The notes under the pieces: model-generated
Database searches by the model: none
What the model was told of the DNA's origin: nothing
What the model saw: only the letters and a program-made list of their open reading frames with translations
Translations under genes and position numbers: made by a program
Part shown: one piece after another, positions 1-7,337 of the stretch
Numbering within the stretch: the first letter of the stretch is position 1
Layout of the letters: the number at the start of each line of letters is the position of its first letter
Origin: Planctomycetota bacterium
GTDB lineage: Bacteria > Planctomycetota > Planctomycetia > Pirellulales > Pirellulaceae
NCBI GenBank assembly: GCA_014238905.1
Contig: JABAAE010000015.1
Location: 124,001-188,000 of the forward strand
DNA length: 64,000 nt
Direction: 5' to 3'

Positions 1-361
1 TGTCGATTTCTATTTCGGAACCTTCCCAACCCAACGCAAGACGTTTGTAGTGATTGTGAACAGCGACCGAAAGAACTTTTTTGGCCGACTCCTGGCCGAT
101 GACATATTCATCCATGTGAGCTACCAGCTCACGGGGAGAAGCGATTTTTGAGAACAGGGACTTTGTAGATCCCCTTCGTCGCTGCTCTTGTTCAAGGATA
201 GATTGACAAAGCTCAATACATTCACCGCAAATGTACACATCGCCCGGACCCTCGACTAAGGGTCCGACATCACGGTAGCTTTTTCGGCAAAACGAGCAAA
301 ACGCGTTTTTCTTCGTCGTACTTCCACGACGAGGGGTCCCATTTTCATTTCCAGCGGGCAT
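1..361 (-). CDS. clpX: ATP-dependent Clp protease ATP-binding subunit ClpX (5' part, runs off window)
   Basis: Translating the left edge on the minus strand from the ATG at 359-361 gives 120 residues with no stop. Residues 22-48 form the four-cysteine zinc-binding domain of ClpX (Cys22, Cys25, Cys45, Cys48). This is followed by the strongly conserved start of the AAA+ module (PRELVAHMDEYVIGQ, then an NHYKRL stretch). ClpX is the hexameric unfoldase that feeds substrates to ClpP in the cytoplasm. Walker A and everything downstream lie outside the window. The gene opens after about 295 bases of non-coding DNA that contains a nested inverted repeat. ClpX identity is secure from the zinc domain plus linker. 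Only the 5' third is visible, so intactness cannot be judged. Confidence 0.96.
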   Translation of the reverse strand, partial: MPAGNENGTPRRGSTTKKNAFCSFCRKSYRDVGPLVEGPGDVYICGECIELCQSILEQEQRRRGSTKSLFSKIASPRELVAHMDEYVIGQESAKKVLSVAVHNHYKRLALGWEGSEIEID

Positions 362-527
362 TGCTGATCCTTTCTTATACACGGAGTGTATCCGAGGTGT
401 TGCTCGATTGACTGCACTAATAAATTGGCAGCGATGTGCGTCCTTGCCCGCTCCGAGCGATCATGCGTTCTACGTTCCCAACGACTCCATAAACCTAAAT
501 TGCAATGTCCTTTGCATAGAATCAGTC

Positions 528-589
528 AGTCCCAGTTCCGGACCTGACGATTCAAATAATCATTGAATCGTCGATCCCCAACTGGGACT
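528..589. repeat. Nested perfect inverted repeat (two stacked 10-bp stems)
   Basis: The outer arms AGTCCCAGTT (528-537) and AACTGGGACT (580-589) are perfect inverted repeats. Inside them lies a second perfect pair, GACGATTCAA (546-555) and TTGAATCGTC (563-572), around a 7-base loop. The structure sits between the small membrane protein gene (ends 657) and clpX (starts 361), both on the minus strand, so it would be in the clpX leader or at the end of the upstream transcript. No U-run follows on either strand, so it is not a standard intrinsic terminator. Confidence 0.8.
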
Positions 590-656
590 CATACGACTCA
601 ATACGTCCAAAATTGTTGGAAAGGTGATTAGTAAATTTTGAGGAGTTGAATTTTCT

Positions 657-932
657 TTAATCCTCAAAACTGTCACCAGCTTCCAACTTTTCCATCAAAT
701 CACTCGATTCGCGTCCTATCGCCGTTTTGACCTGACTGAGCTCTTTATCGTCGATCAGTCCGTCATCTCGCATATTTTCAAATTCAGTAACATATTCACC
801 GCTTCTCGGCATTTTTCCGGCCGCAAAATCCCGAATTCTTAACACGGCATAGACGGCCAAAACGATCAAACAAACGACAACAGATATTTTGATTAGGACG
901 ACCGCTTCTGGAATAGCGAGAAAGTCCAACAT
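657..932 (-). CDS. Small single-pass membrane protein of unknown function
   Basis: The predicted product is 91 residues from the ATG at 930-932. The N-terminal third is a hydrophobic segment (about residues 8-30, isoleucine/valine/leucine rich) followed by an Arg/Lys-containing boundary. The C-terminal half is acidic and probably helical, ending in a short-linker-like region (MRDDGLIDDKELSQVKTAIG) that resembles the SHOCT-type motif often found at the C-terminus of small membrane proteins. An in-frame ATG at 1007 would add 25 poorly conserved-looking residues. I prefer 932 because the membrane segment then lies at the N-terminus, but the ribosome-binding site is weak for both. Function is not known. 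The long spacers on both sides suggest it is monocistronic. Confidence 0.6.
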   Translation of the reverse strand: MLDFLAIPEAVVLIKISVVVCLIVLAVYAVLRIRDFAAGKMPRSGEYVTEFENMRDDGLIDDKELSQVKTAIGRESSDLMEKLEAGDSFED

Positions 933-1189
933 AAAGACCCCAAAAAACCGACGTTCATCACCTGAAAAGTCAAACCCGTTGCCATTGCTAACAGATCGCC
1001 AAATCATTTTATCAATGTCCCGACCTCCGGGCGACCATTATTTCTGTATCAACTGTCGTAATCAGTCGGATTTTTAATTTGTCGCCAACCTGATACTGCT
1101 TTGATACGTCAACATTCGATCCAAGTTCAGCCCGATGTTGATAAATCCAACAGATTTAGACATCGGTGTCACGCTGGCGTGCCAGCGTT

Positions 1190-1948
1190 TCAACGGCAAA
1201 GCTCACATAATTCTACGTTTTGGATAGAAAACTTTCGGAAATCCATGTTCCGCAAATCAAAACGGAGTGTCTGATTGACCAGAGATTCTCCGAAACCAAC
1301 GATCGATTTAATCACCTCCATTGCTCCCATGCAGGCAACGGTACCCGAAGTAGCTCCAAAGACCGGAAATTCTCGCTTCCAATATTCCGGTGGAGTCGGC
1401 ACCAAGCACCTCAAACAAGGCTTCCCTCCAGCTGCAAAAGTGGAAAGGGTCGCCTCCGTATCATACATCGCACAATCCACCAAAATTTTTCTAGCGCGAA
1501 CACAAGCATCGTTCAATGCAAGTCGCTCCTCGAAGAGAGGTGCAGCACCAACACAGATGTCTGCCTCCGGCACCCATTTGTCTGCAAGATTCGAATCCAT
1601 ATTGGCGTTACATGTGACCACATCCAATCGCGGATTAAGTTCTTTCAATCGCCGTTGGATCGATTCAACTCGAGGTTTTCCAATCCAATCATGTGTCATC
1701 AGTAACTGCCGATTCAAATCCGAGTGTTTTACGTTACCCGCATGGGCGATCACCAATCGCCCTACTCCGGCTGCCGCCAGTTCGTAGGCAACGACGCTTC
1801 CCAATCCGCCACAGCGGGAAATCAGGACCGTGCTGTTCTTCAAACGCAATTGCCCCTCTTCTCCCACACCCTCGGTCCACATCTGCCATTGGTAAATCGA
1901 TTTTTCCTCGTCCGTCAGGAAATCTGATTTCCAAGCACTCGCTGCCAT
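1190..1948 (-). CDS. MoeB/ThiF/HesA-family E1-like protein, non-canonical active site
   Basis: This 252-residue protein has the MoeB/ThiF fold signature: a nucleotide-binding glycine loop (RCGGLG, about 45-50), the DLNRQ block (about 78-81), and the two zinc-ligating CxxC pairs of MoeB (Cys178/181 and Cys248/251). MoeB adenylates the C-terminus of the MoaD sulfur carrier in molybdenum-cofactor synthesis. Two features are odd. The aspartates before the RQ block (MoeB LLDFD) are replaced by His69 and Gly71, and the DCTDN metal-binding block is replaced by VGAAP (about 133-137), so classical ATP/Mg chemistry may be lost or changed. The start at 1948 is chosen because GAGGA precedes it and the homologous fold begins there. 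An upstream extension to 2095 would run back over modC. It is the last gene of the leftward operon, 49 bases after modC, which points to a cofactor-related role. Confidence 0.82.
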   Translation of the reverse strand: MAASAWKSDFLTDEEKSIYQWQMWTEGVGEEGQLRLKNSTVLISRCGGLGSVVAYELAAAGVGRLVIAHAGNVKHSDLNRQLLMTHDWIGKPRVESIQRRLKELNPRLDVVTCNANMDSNLADKWVPEADICVGAAPLFEERLALNDACVRARKILVDCAMYDTEATLSTFAAGGKPCLRCLVPTPPEYWKREFPVFGATSGTVACMGAMEVIKSIVGFGESLVNQTLRFDLRNMDFRKFSIQNVELCELCR

Positions 1949-1997
1949 GTCAATTCCTCGTAGAAAGGCCTGATAAAAAAATCGACCGGTAAGCCGA

Positions 1998-2636
1998 TCA
2001 GCTCTGATGAACGGTCCCTTTTTCAAGGCAAAAATGCACAGTACCCAAATTCTGGGATTCTTCAACGTTGTGCGTGACATGAAGAACCGTGACACCTTCT
2101 TTCTGGTGCACTTCTTTGAGCAACTCCAACAACCTCAAATGCGTAGTTGCATCCAACGCATTAAGCGGTTCATCCAGACAAAGTAGCTTTGGACGAAAAG
2201 CCAATGCCCTCGCCAACGCGACCCGCTGACGCTCCCCGCCAGATAGACCAGGAGGATACCTCTTGAGTACCAACTTCAGGCCAAGCAGTTCCGCAAGTTG
2301 CTCCACCCGCTGACGACGATCAGAACGACAAATTCGACGCACTTCCATACCAAATTCAATTTGACGGTCCACCCGCATCGTCGGGAATAGAGCCGCATCC
2401 TGAGGAACGTATCCAATTTCGCGTGCTGCGGGTGAGATTCTGGTCACCTCCCTGTCATCAAGCAAAATCCTGCCATCGCAAACTGGCCTCAAGCCGCAAA
2501 TCGCCTCCAACAACGTTGTCTTACCACAGCCGGATGAGCCCATCAGGATCCCGTAACCTCCTGAGGGAATGCGAAAATCCACATCGAAGAGTCGGAAATC
2601 TCCCTGGCGTATTGATACTTGATCAAGGGTTATCAA
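1998..2636 (-). CDS. modC: Molybdate/tungstate-type ABC transporter ATPase (ModC/TupC/WtpC-like, short form)
   Basis: The 212-residue product is a complete ABC ATPase: Walker A GSSGCGKTT (about 34-42), signature LSGGERQRVALARAL, Walker B LLCLDEP and an H-loop in VTHNVEES. It lacks the C-terminal TOBE/MOP domain of classical ModC (about 350 residues), so regulatory oxyanion binding is absent, as in short TupC-type ATPases. The start is a TTG at 2636 that overlaps the modB stop (TTGA), indicating translational coupling. No ATG precedes the conserved N-terminus. It would energise the ModB-like permease just upstream. Molybdate or tungstate specificity is inferred from the ModA/ModB neighbours and the adjacent molybdoenzyme operon, since the ATPase sequence alone does not fix the substrate. 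Confidence 0.82.
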   Translation of the reverse strand: MITLDQVSIRQGDFRLFDVDFRIPSGGYGILMGSSGCGKTTLLEAICGLRPVCDGRILLDDREVTRISPAAREIGYVPQDAALFPTMRVDRQIEFGMEVRRICRSDRRQRVEQLAELLGLKLVLKRYPPGLSGGERQRVALARALAFRPKLLCLDEPLNALDATTHLRLLELLKEVHQKEGVTVLHVTHNVEESQNLGTVHFCLEKGTVHQS

Positions 2637-3613
2637 GAAAGCCTCCTTCGGGTATCCGGATCACCGAGGGTAAGCACTCGAGTGACAACCAAAACCGCAA
2701 TCGCGATGCAAACCAGGATCAGCGAAGCCACAACCGCTCCACGTAAATTTCCAAACTGAAAATTAAGATAGACCGTCGTCGAAAGGACCTCCGTCTTTAA
2801 ACGGGAAGTCCCCGCGAAAATCAGTATGGGACCAAACTCACCCAGCGACCTTGCCCACGCAAGGGTAAATCCAGCCACGATACCACGCCAGGCCTGAGGA
2901 AGGGAAACACGTGAGAACGATTGAAACCGGCTGGCACCCAGTGTATGAGCGACTTGCTCTGGACGCTCACTGATCTGTTCAAAAGTATCTCTCATGGTTC
3001 GAATCGCAAATGCAGCGGCCACCGTGAATTGGGCAATGATAATGGCGGGGATCTCATACGTTACACCCCGAATTCCCGGGTAGCCCAGCCAAGAAAAAAA
3101 ATCTCCTACACGATGGTCGACCAACCTGCCCAGAGGGGTTTGAAAAAGCACCAGGAGACTAATCCCAACAACCAGAGGGGGCAGCACAATGGGAATGTCA
3201 AGGAGAGTATCGATCCCATGGCGAATCCCCACACAGGTTTTGCTTATCCAGGTCTTGTGACCAAATCGCCGCGTGATTTCAGCTCTTCCCATGCGGGCCA
3301 GCACAAATCCGGTTGGAATGGCTACCCAAATCGAGAGAATCGCTGAAATGGTGCAGCTTAACAAGCTCAGAGCAATCGAGAACTGTACTCTGGAATCAGC
3401 TAATGATTCTCGAATATCCTGCCAACTTGTAAATCCAAAGTCGACAACGATCATGGAGACGATCAGGATCAGGTAAAAAAAACCCAACAGTGACATGGAT
3501 ATCCAAAAACAGGTATCCGATGATTTTGCATGCCCTGGTACCGAATGTCTCGCCCGTTCATTCGGCGATGAACGGTCAGCCTCCAATTCAGCCTCTGGTT
3601 CCGGTGCGTTCAT
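2633..3613 (-). CDS. modB: Molybdate/tungstate-type ABC transporter permease (ModB-like)
   Basis: The product is 326 residues: a hydrophilic N-terminal tail of about 35 residues, then about six membrane spans. The EAA-type cytoplasmic loop that docks the ATPase is visible (AHTLGASRFQSFSRVSLPQA), followed by the stretch ARSLGEFGPILIFAG, very similar to the ARSLGEFG motif typical of ModB/WtpB/CysT-family permeases. It is the membrane channel of the importer. The ATG at 3613 overlaps the stop of the small upstream gene (ATGA), and the 3' end overlaps modC by 4 bases, so the three genes are translationally coupled. Sulfate (CysT) is the main alternative substrate class, but the genomic context favours molybdate or tungstate. 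Confidence 0.85.
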   Translation of the reverse strand: MNAPEPEAELEADRSSPNERARHSVPGHAKSSDTCFWISMSLLGFFYLILIVSMIVVDFGFTSWQDIRESLADSRVQFSIALSLLSCTISAILSIWVAIPTGFVLARMGRAEITRRFGHKTWISKTCVGIRHGIDTLLDIPIVLPPLVVGISLLVLFQTPLGRLVDHRVGDFFSWLGYPGIRGVTYEIPAIIIAQFTVAAAFAIRTMRDTFEQISERPEQVAHTLGASRFQSFSRVSLPQAWRGIVAGFTLAWARSLGEFGPILIFAGTSRLKTEVLSTTVYLNFQFGNLRGAVVASLILVCIAIAVLVVTRVLTLGDPDTRRRLS

Positions 3614-3837
3614 GAAATTCCATATTTTCTTATTTGTGGAATCCGATCCAGACCGGTGGAACTGGTTGGTATCGCTGCGGACGCCCTCCTGACCACCAAC
3701 CGATTTTTACACACAAAGCGTTCTGAATGATTTCTGCTGTCCAAACTAATGCAAACCCCTCTATTGTGAAATGAGGGACCGATAGGATGAGCCCCAACTG
3801 GACTTCCACAAGAGGGACAGGCCGGAGTTAAACTCAT
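3610..3837 (-). CDS. Small zinc-ribbon-like protein coupled into the transporter operon
   Basis: This is a 75-residue open frame whose ATG (3835-3837) overlaps the stop of the binding-protein gene (ATGA), and whose TGA (3610-3612) overlaps the ATG of modB, again as ATGA. Such double coupling is strong evidence that it is translated. The N-terminus carries CPSCG (about residues 7-11), with further cysteines at about 29 and 44, a pattern compatible with a small metal-binding ribbon. The rest is basic and Ser/Arg rich. There is no signal peptide or membrane segment. I do not recognise a family. By position it could help metal-oxyanion handling or transporter assembly, but that is inference. The alternative is that it is only a spacer frame that keeps ribosomes moving from modA to modB. 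Confidence 0.6.
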   Translation of the reverse strand: MSLTPACPSCGSPVGAHPIGPSFHNRGVCISLDSRNHSERFVCKNRLVVRRASAAIPTSSTGLDRIPQIRKYGIS

Positions 3838-5477
3838 GGTGTATCCACCCATTTAAAACCGAAATCTCGAAATCGATGCCGGATATCTTCACGATTGATC
3901 CGCAGAAAAAGACGATTGAGAACATTGGGATGGCGAGTACTCTTGGCAATTGCCCACGGCTGAGTCGCAATCGAATACTGCGATGCACCGTCCAGCTCGA
4001 CAAGCACCAACTTCTCTTTCGAAGCAGGATCAGCCATCACATTGGATCGATAAACAAATGCCACATCCAATCCGCCGGCGGCCAATTGGCTAATCAGAGT
4101 AGGGCCAACATCGACCACCACCGCGGCACTTTGGTGCAATTTCGGATAAAGTCCTTCGTATGGCGAGGTGGTCAACAACATTTGTGTCAGCTTTCCTAAA
4201 GCGGATTGGACCGGATCGCACAAGCCAATCCTCAGCTGTCCGTTGAGCAAATCAGTTGGAGTAGAGGGCCTGTTTTTCAATTCTCGGCGGACAGCCATGA
4301 CAATTCGATTGTTGGTCAGGACAATCGGAACCCTAAAATAGTCACGCACCTCATCCAAAAACATCTTGTCGCAGGCAAGGTACGCATCCGGGAACAAACC
4401 TGGGTCTTCGGTAGCCTTCATCGATGCAACCAATTTCCCGCATCCTTCCCAACGAGGATAAATATTGATCCCTTCTCGATTTGCAAATTCTCTCAGAGTA
4501 GGCTCAAGAACGGGCGTAAACATGGAACCACAGTAAACATGAATCTCGGGAATTTCTTCCCAATGATCTCCTGGAATAAACTTGAAACCAAAATCCTCAA
4601 ATGCCTCTTGACCCGTTTCCGGGGCCGTCAAGTACCTGGCAAATCGTAGACCAGCAGCAGGACTGCTGCAACGTTCCAAAACGCCAATCGCGATATTGCT
4701 GCGCCATTGATTTTCCTTATCCGCATAGGCAGCGATTTTCAATTTCAGACCATCGTTTCCGCTCGCAAGATTAATTTGGGAAACAGTCGTGTCCCAGATA
4801 ATTCCAGCCTGTAGGCTGCCGGTCACTAAAGACTGGGCTAACGTCATGACGTTTTCCGAGTCAGTGGTCTTTCTTGATTCCAACGCCTCAAGCAAACCTT
4901 CTCTCTTGGCAATCTTTCTGGCAATCTTACCAATTGCAGCCCGATTGGACGCCACGCCAAACCGAAGCCCGGACCGCTCGACCAACTCAGCCATGTTCCC
5001 AATCGGCAAGGTGCTATCAGCCGCAACGGCGATCACCGCTGTTTGCTCTGCCAACGGCATTCTCTCCGCAACGATTCCTTCACGATGGGCTTTTTCAAGA
5101 AGGAAATCATCGGCGGTGATGTAAAGATCTGCTCCACGCTCTATACCTGCTTCAAATTCAGTTCGAATCTGACCGGCCAACTCTCCAGAACCGCCAGTTC
5201 GGACCAATTCGACAGTTGTACCAAATTCACGATTGTACTCGTCAATGAGACGTTGAACGGGCTTGGCAACGCCTGCCGCACAATAAATCCGGACGGATTC
5301 CTGTCCCACCTTTCCGCGAACAGCATTTGGACGAAGTCTTAATGTCAAAATGCCCAGCACAACTACAACACAAAGCGAGCCCAATACAAAATAAACAAGA
5401 TTGGAAACCGAACCCAACCGTCGGATTCTTTGGCTACCCGATAAAAAAATCATGTTGGTTTGTCTGTTCAAATTCAA
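3834..5477 (-). CDS. Membrane-anchored tandem ModA-like substrate-binding protein (two fused domains)
   Basis: The 547-residue product has one N-terminal hydrophobic anchor (about residues 24-48) and then two consecutive type-2 periplasmic binding domains. Domain 1 (about 60-310) starts with VRIYCAAGVAKPV and has the GGSGELAGQI loop. Domain 2 (about 312-547) starts with IHVYCGSMFTPVLEPTL and has the matching GCGKLVASM loop. Each is about the size of a whole ModA (about 230-250 residues), so this is a duplication-fusion, unlike the single-domain ModA/TupA/WtpA. Its likely job is to capture molybdate or tungstate outside the cytoplasmic membrane and deliver it to the ModB permease. The start is a TTG at 5477 overlapping the preceding ATPase stop; an ATG at 5453 is an alternative. 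Its own stop overlaps the small downstream gene. Confidence 0.85.
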   Translation of the reverse strand: MNLNRQTNMIFLSGSQRIRRLGSVSNLVYFVLGSLCVVVVLGILTLRLRPNAVRGKVGQESVRIYCAAGVAKPVQRLIDEYNREFGTTVELVRTGGSGELAGQIRTEFEAGIERGADLYITADDFLLEKAHREGIVAERMPLAEQTAVIAVAADSTLPIGNMAELVERSGLRFGVASNRAAIGKIARKIAKREGLLEALESRKTTDSENVMTLAQSLVTGSLQAGIIWDTTVSQINLASGNDGLKLKIAAYADKENQWRSNIAIGVLERCSSPAAGLRFARYLTAPETGQEAFEDFGFKFIPGDHWEEIPEIHVYCGSMFTPVLEPTLREFANREGINIYPRWEGCGKLVASMKATEDPGLFPDAYLACDKMFLDEVRDYFRVPIVLTNNRIVMAVRRELKNRPSTPTDLLNGQLRIGLCDPVQSALGKLTQMLLTTSPYEGLYPKLHQSAAVVVDVGPTLISQLAAGGLDVAFVYRSNVMADPASKEKLVLVELDGASQYSIATQPWAIAKSTRHPNVLNRLFLRINREDIRHRFRDFGFKWVDTP

Positions 5478-6154
5478 ATGCCCGGACCACTTCCTTCCTT
5501 CAGCAACTTTTTTTCTTCCAACTGATAACGCCGGTCGGAAAAATCGCTCAGTATTGGATCATGACTGGCTATTAAAACAGCGTTACCAGCATCCGCAAAA
5601 CGTCGTAAAGCCTGAAAGACAATACGGGCATTCTCCTCATCAAGATTCCCCGTCGGCTCATCAGCGATAATCAACTTCGGCTGATGTACCATGGCCCGTA
5701 TCAGGGCGGTCCTTTGCCGCTGGCCATGACTCAATGAACCAGGTTTATGATGCATCCTCTCTGAAAGGCCAAATTGCTCCAAAAGCGATTTGGCCTCACG
5801 CGACAAGACTCCCGGCCCGAGAATCAGATTTTGAAACACCGTTAGGTAGGGCAACAATTGGAGGGTTTGAAACAAATAACCAATGTTGCGCGATCGATAT
5901 GCGATTCGGTTGGATGTCGTCATCCGAAAAAGATCTTGTCCACCAACACTGACTTGACCCGCTGTTGGTTTCTGCATCCCACCCCCAGCCAAGAGCAACG
6001 TAGTTTTCCCACTCCCGCTCTGACCTTGTATCTCTACAATTTCACCATCAGCCACGTCCAAATCGACATCCGACAACACTTCGATTTGACGACCTCCGAC
6101 CGAATACTGATGAGATATTCCACGCAGCGACAAGATGTTGTTTGTATCCGACAT
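5474..6154 (-). CDS. LolD/MacB-type ABC transporter ATP-binding protein
   Basis: The 226-residue product has Walker A GQSGSGKTTLL (about 40-50), the signature LSHGQRQRTALIRAM and Walker B LIIADEPTGNLD, the last being typical of the LolD/MacB/FtsE branch that works with FtsX-type permeases. The signature carries His instead of the usual second Gly of LSGGQ. The ATG at 6154 follows directly on the stop of the permease gene at 6155 and is preceded by AAGGAG, so the two are clearly co-expressed partners. This branch does not import small solutes. It drives lipoprotein release or the export and remodelling of periplasmic proteins. In this operon it may help localise the lipoprotein oxidoreductase or the large propeller proteins, which is inference. 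Confidence 0.9.
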   Translation of the reverse strand: MSDTNNILSLRGISHQYSVGGRQIEVLSDVDLDVADGEIVEIQGQSGSGKTTLLLAGGGMQKPTAGQVSVGGQDLFRMTTSNRIAYRSRNIGYLFQTLQLLPYLTVFQNLILGPGVLSREAKSLLEQFGLSERMHHKPGSLSHGQRQRTALIRAMVHQPKLIIADEPTGNLDEENARIVFQALRRFADAGNAVLIASHDPILSDFSDRRYQLEEKKLLKEGSGPGI

Positions 6155-7330
6155 TCAATACTCCTTTCCCATCACCGAAGCAGGATCCCGTCTGGAGGCA
6201 ATCAACGCTGGAATACTGCTGGCGATCACAGAAAGCATGATGGCCACCACGGAGATCATCGTTGCCGAATTCCAGTCAAATCTTAATTTCTTACCCGTTG
6301 CTGTAAACAAGTCCTGAGCTTGAACAAAAGCGGTGCCGCAACCTAATACGATTCCCAGAAAAACACCGACCACCGCCAGCAGGATGCTGCGTAAGAGAAA
6401 TACGCAAAGAATCTTGCCAGGCCCAAAACCTAACGCCTGCAAAATCCCCACCTCGGCCGTCCGCTGTATGGAATTCAAGGCCGATAAGCCGATCATCGCC
6501 ATTGCCAACAGACTCCACAGCACATTTTGCATCAACTGGAGATTGTCTTGACTGATCTTTCGAATACTGACACGAGCGATTGCCATCCGATCCCTTCGCA
6601 ATATGGCTGCCTGGTCGGTAATGGCCGCCAGTTCATTCATTAGGACCACTTCCGATTGCACCCCGAACTCCTCACATTTCTCGCTGGTGCATTCGATCGC
6701 TTCAATTCGACTGACTTGCCCCCTCATCCCAAACAAGGACTGGGCCTCAGCCAAGTCCAGAAAAACAGACGAATCCTGCCAAGTCCCGTTGCTTCGATTC
6801 ACTCGATCGACCAAAAACGATCGACCGTTAATCAGAACAGATACCGACTCTTCACGGGAAATCGAAAGCTCTTCAGCCAAAAGCGAACCAAGCTGCACTT
6901 TCCCACCGTTTAACATTTTTTGCATTGGCGATTTGGGCCGCCCTGGCATCGGGATGGATGCCGAGATCCCCACAATGCGAGCAATGACCTGCCGATCGTT
7001 CACAGAGCATTCCCCCATTCTCTCCAACATTGGAATCAGATGGTTCAAAGAGGCCTTGTATTGAATCAGTTGCTGAACCACGTTTTCGGACATGGTCTGA
7101 TCAGAAATCCCTCCGTTTGAATGGTACTGAAATTGATCCACGCTGGCAGGCAAAATCACAACGTTGGATCCGATGTCCCGAGTATTTCTGGTGATCTCTT
7201 TTTTATACCCGGAGCTGTTGACGCTGAAATATCCCAACGTTGCCGTAATCGTCATTACAACCAGAACGATCAAAGAACTCGACATCCAGCGATGGGTTAT
7301 TTCTCGCAAGGTCAGCAAAAGAGGATTCAT
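6155..7330 (-). CDS. FtsX/LolC-type ABC transporter permease
   Basis: The 391-residue product has one N-terminal membrane span (about 18-38), a large periplasmic domain (about 45-270) and three C-terminal spans in an FtsX domain (about 275-385), the MacB/LolC/FtsX topology. The segment after the first C-terminal span (SIQRTAEVGILQALGF) matches the conserved coupling region (R..EIg.lrAlG) of this family. The ATG at 7330 has AGGTGA upstream, and the gene is 7 bases from the preceding one. It forms a transporter with the LolD-like ATPase that follows. The periplasmic domain shows no recognised substrate signature, so the cargo is unknown. Confidence 0.88.
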   Translation of the reverse strand: MNPLLLTLREITHRWMSSSLIVLVVMTITATLGYFSVNSSGYKKEITRNTRDIGSNVVILPASVDQFQYHSNGGISDQTMSENVVQQLIQYKASLNHLIPMLERMGECSVNDRQVIARIVGISASIPMPGRPKSPMQKMLNGGKVQLGSLLAEELSISREESVSVLINGRSFLVDRVNRSNGTWQDSSVFLDLAEAQSLFGMRGQVSRIEAIECTSEKCEEFGVQSEVVLMNELAAITDQAAILRRDRMAIARVSIRKISQDNLQLMQNVLWSLLAMAMIGLSALNSIQRTAEVGILQALGFGPGKILCVFLLRSILLAVVGVFLGIVLGCGTAFVQAQDLFTATGKKLRFDWNSATMISVVAIMLSVIASSIPALIASRRDPASVMGKEY

Positions 7331-7337
7331 TAATCAC

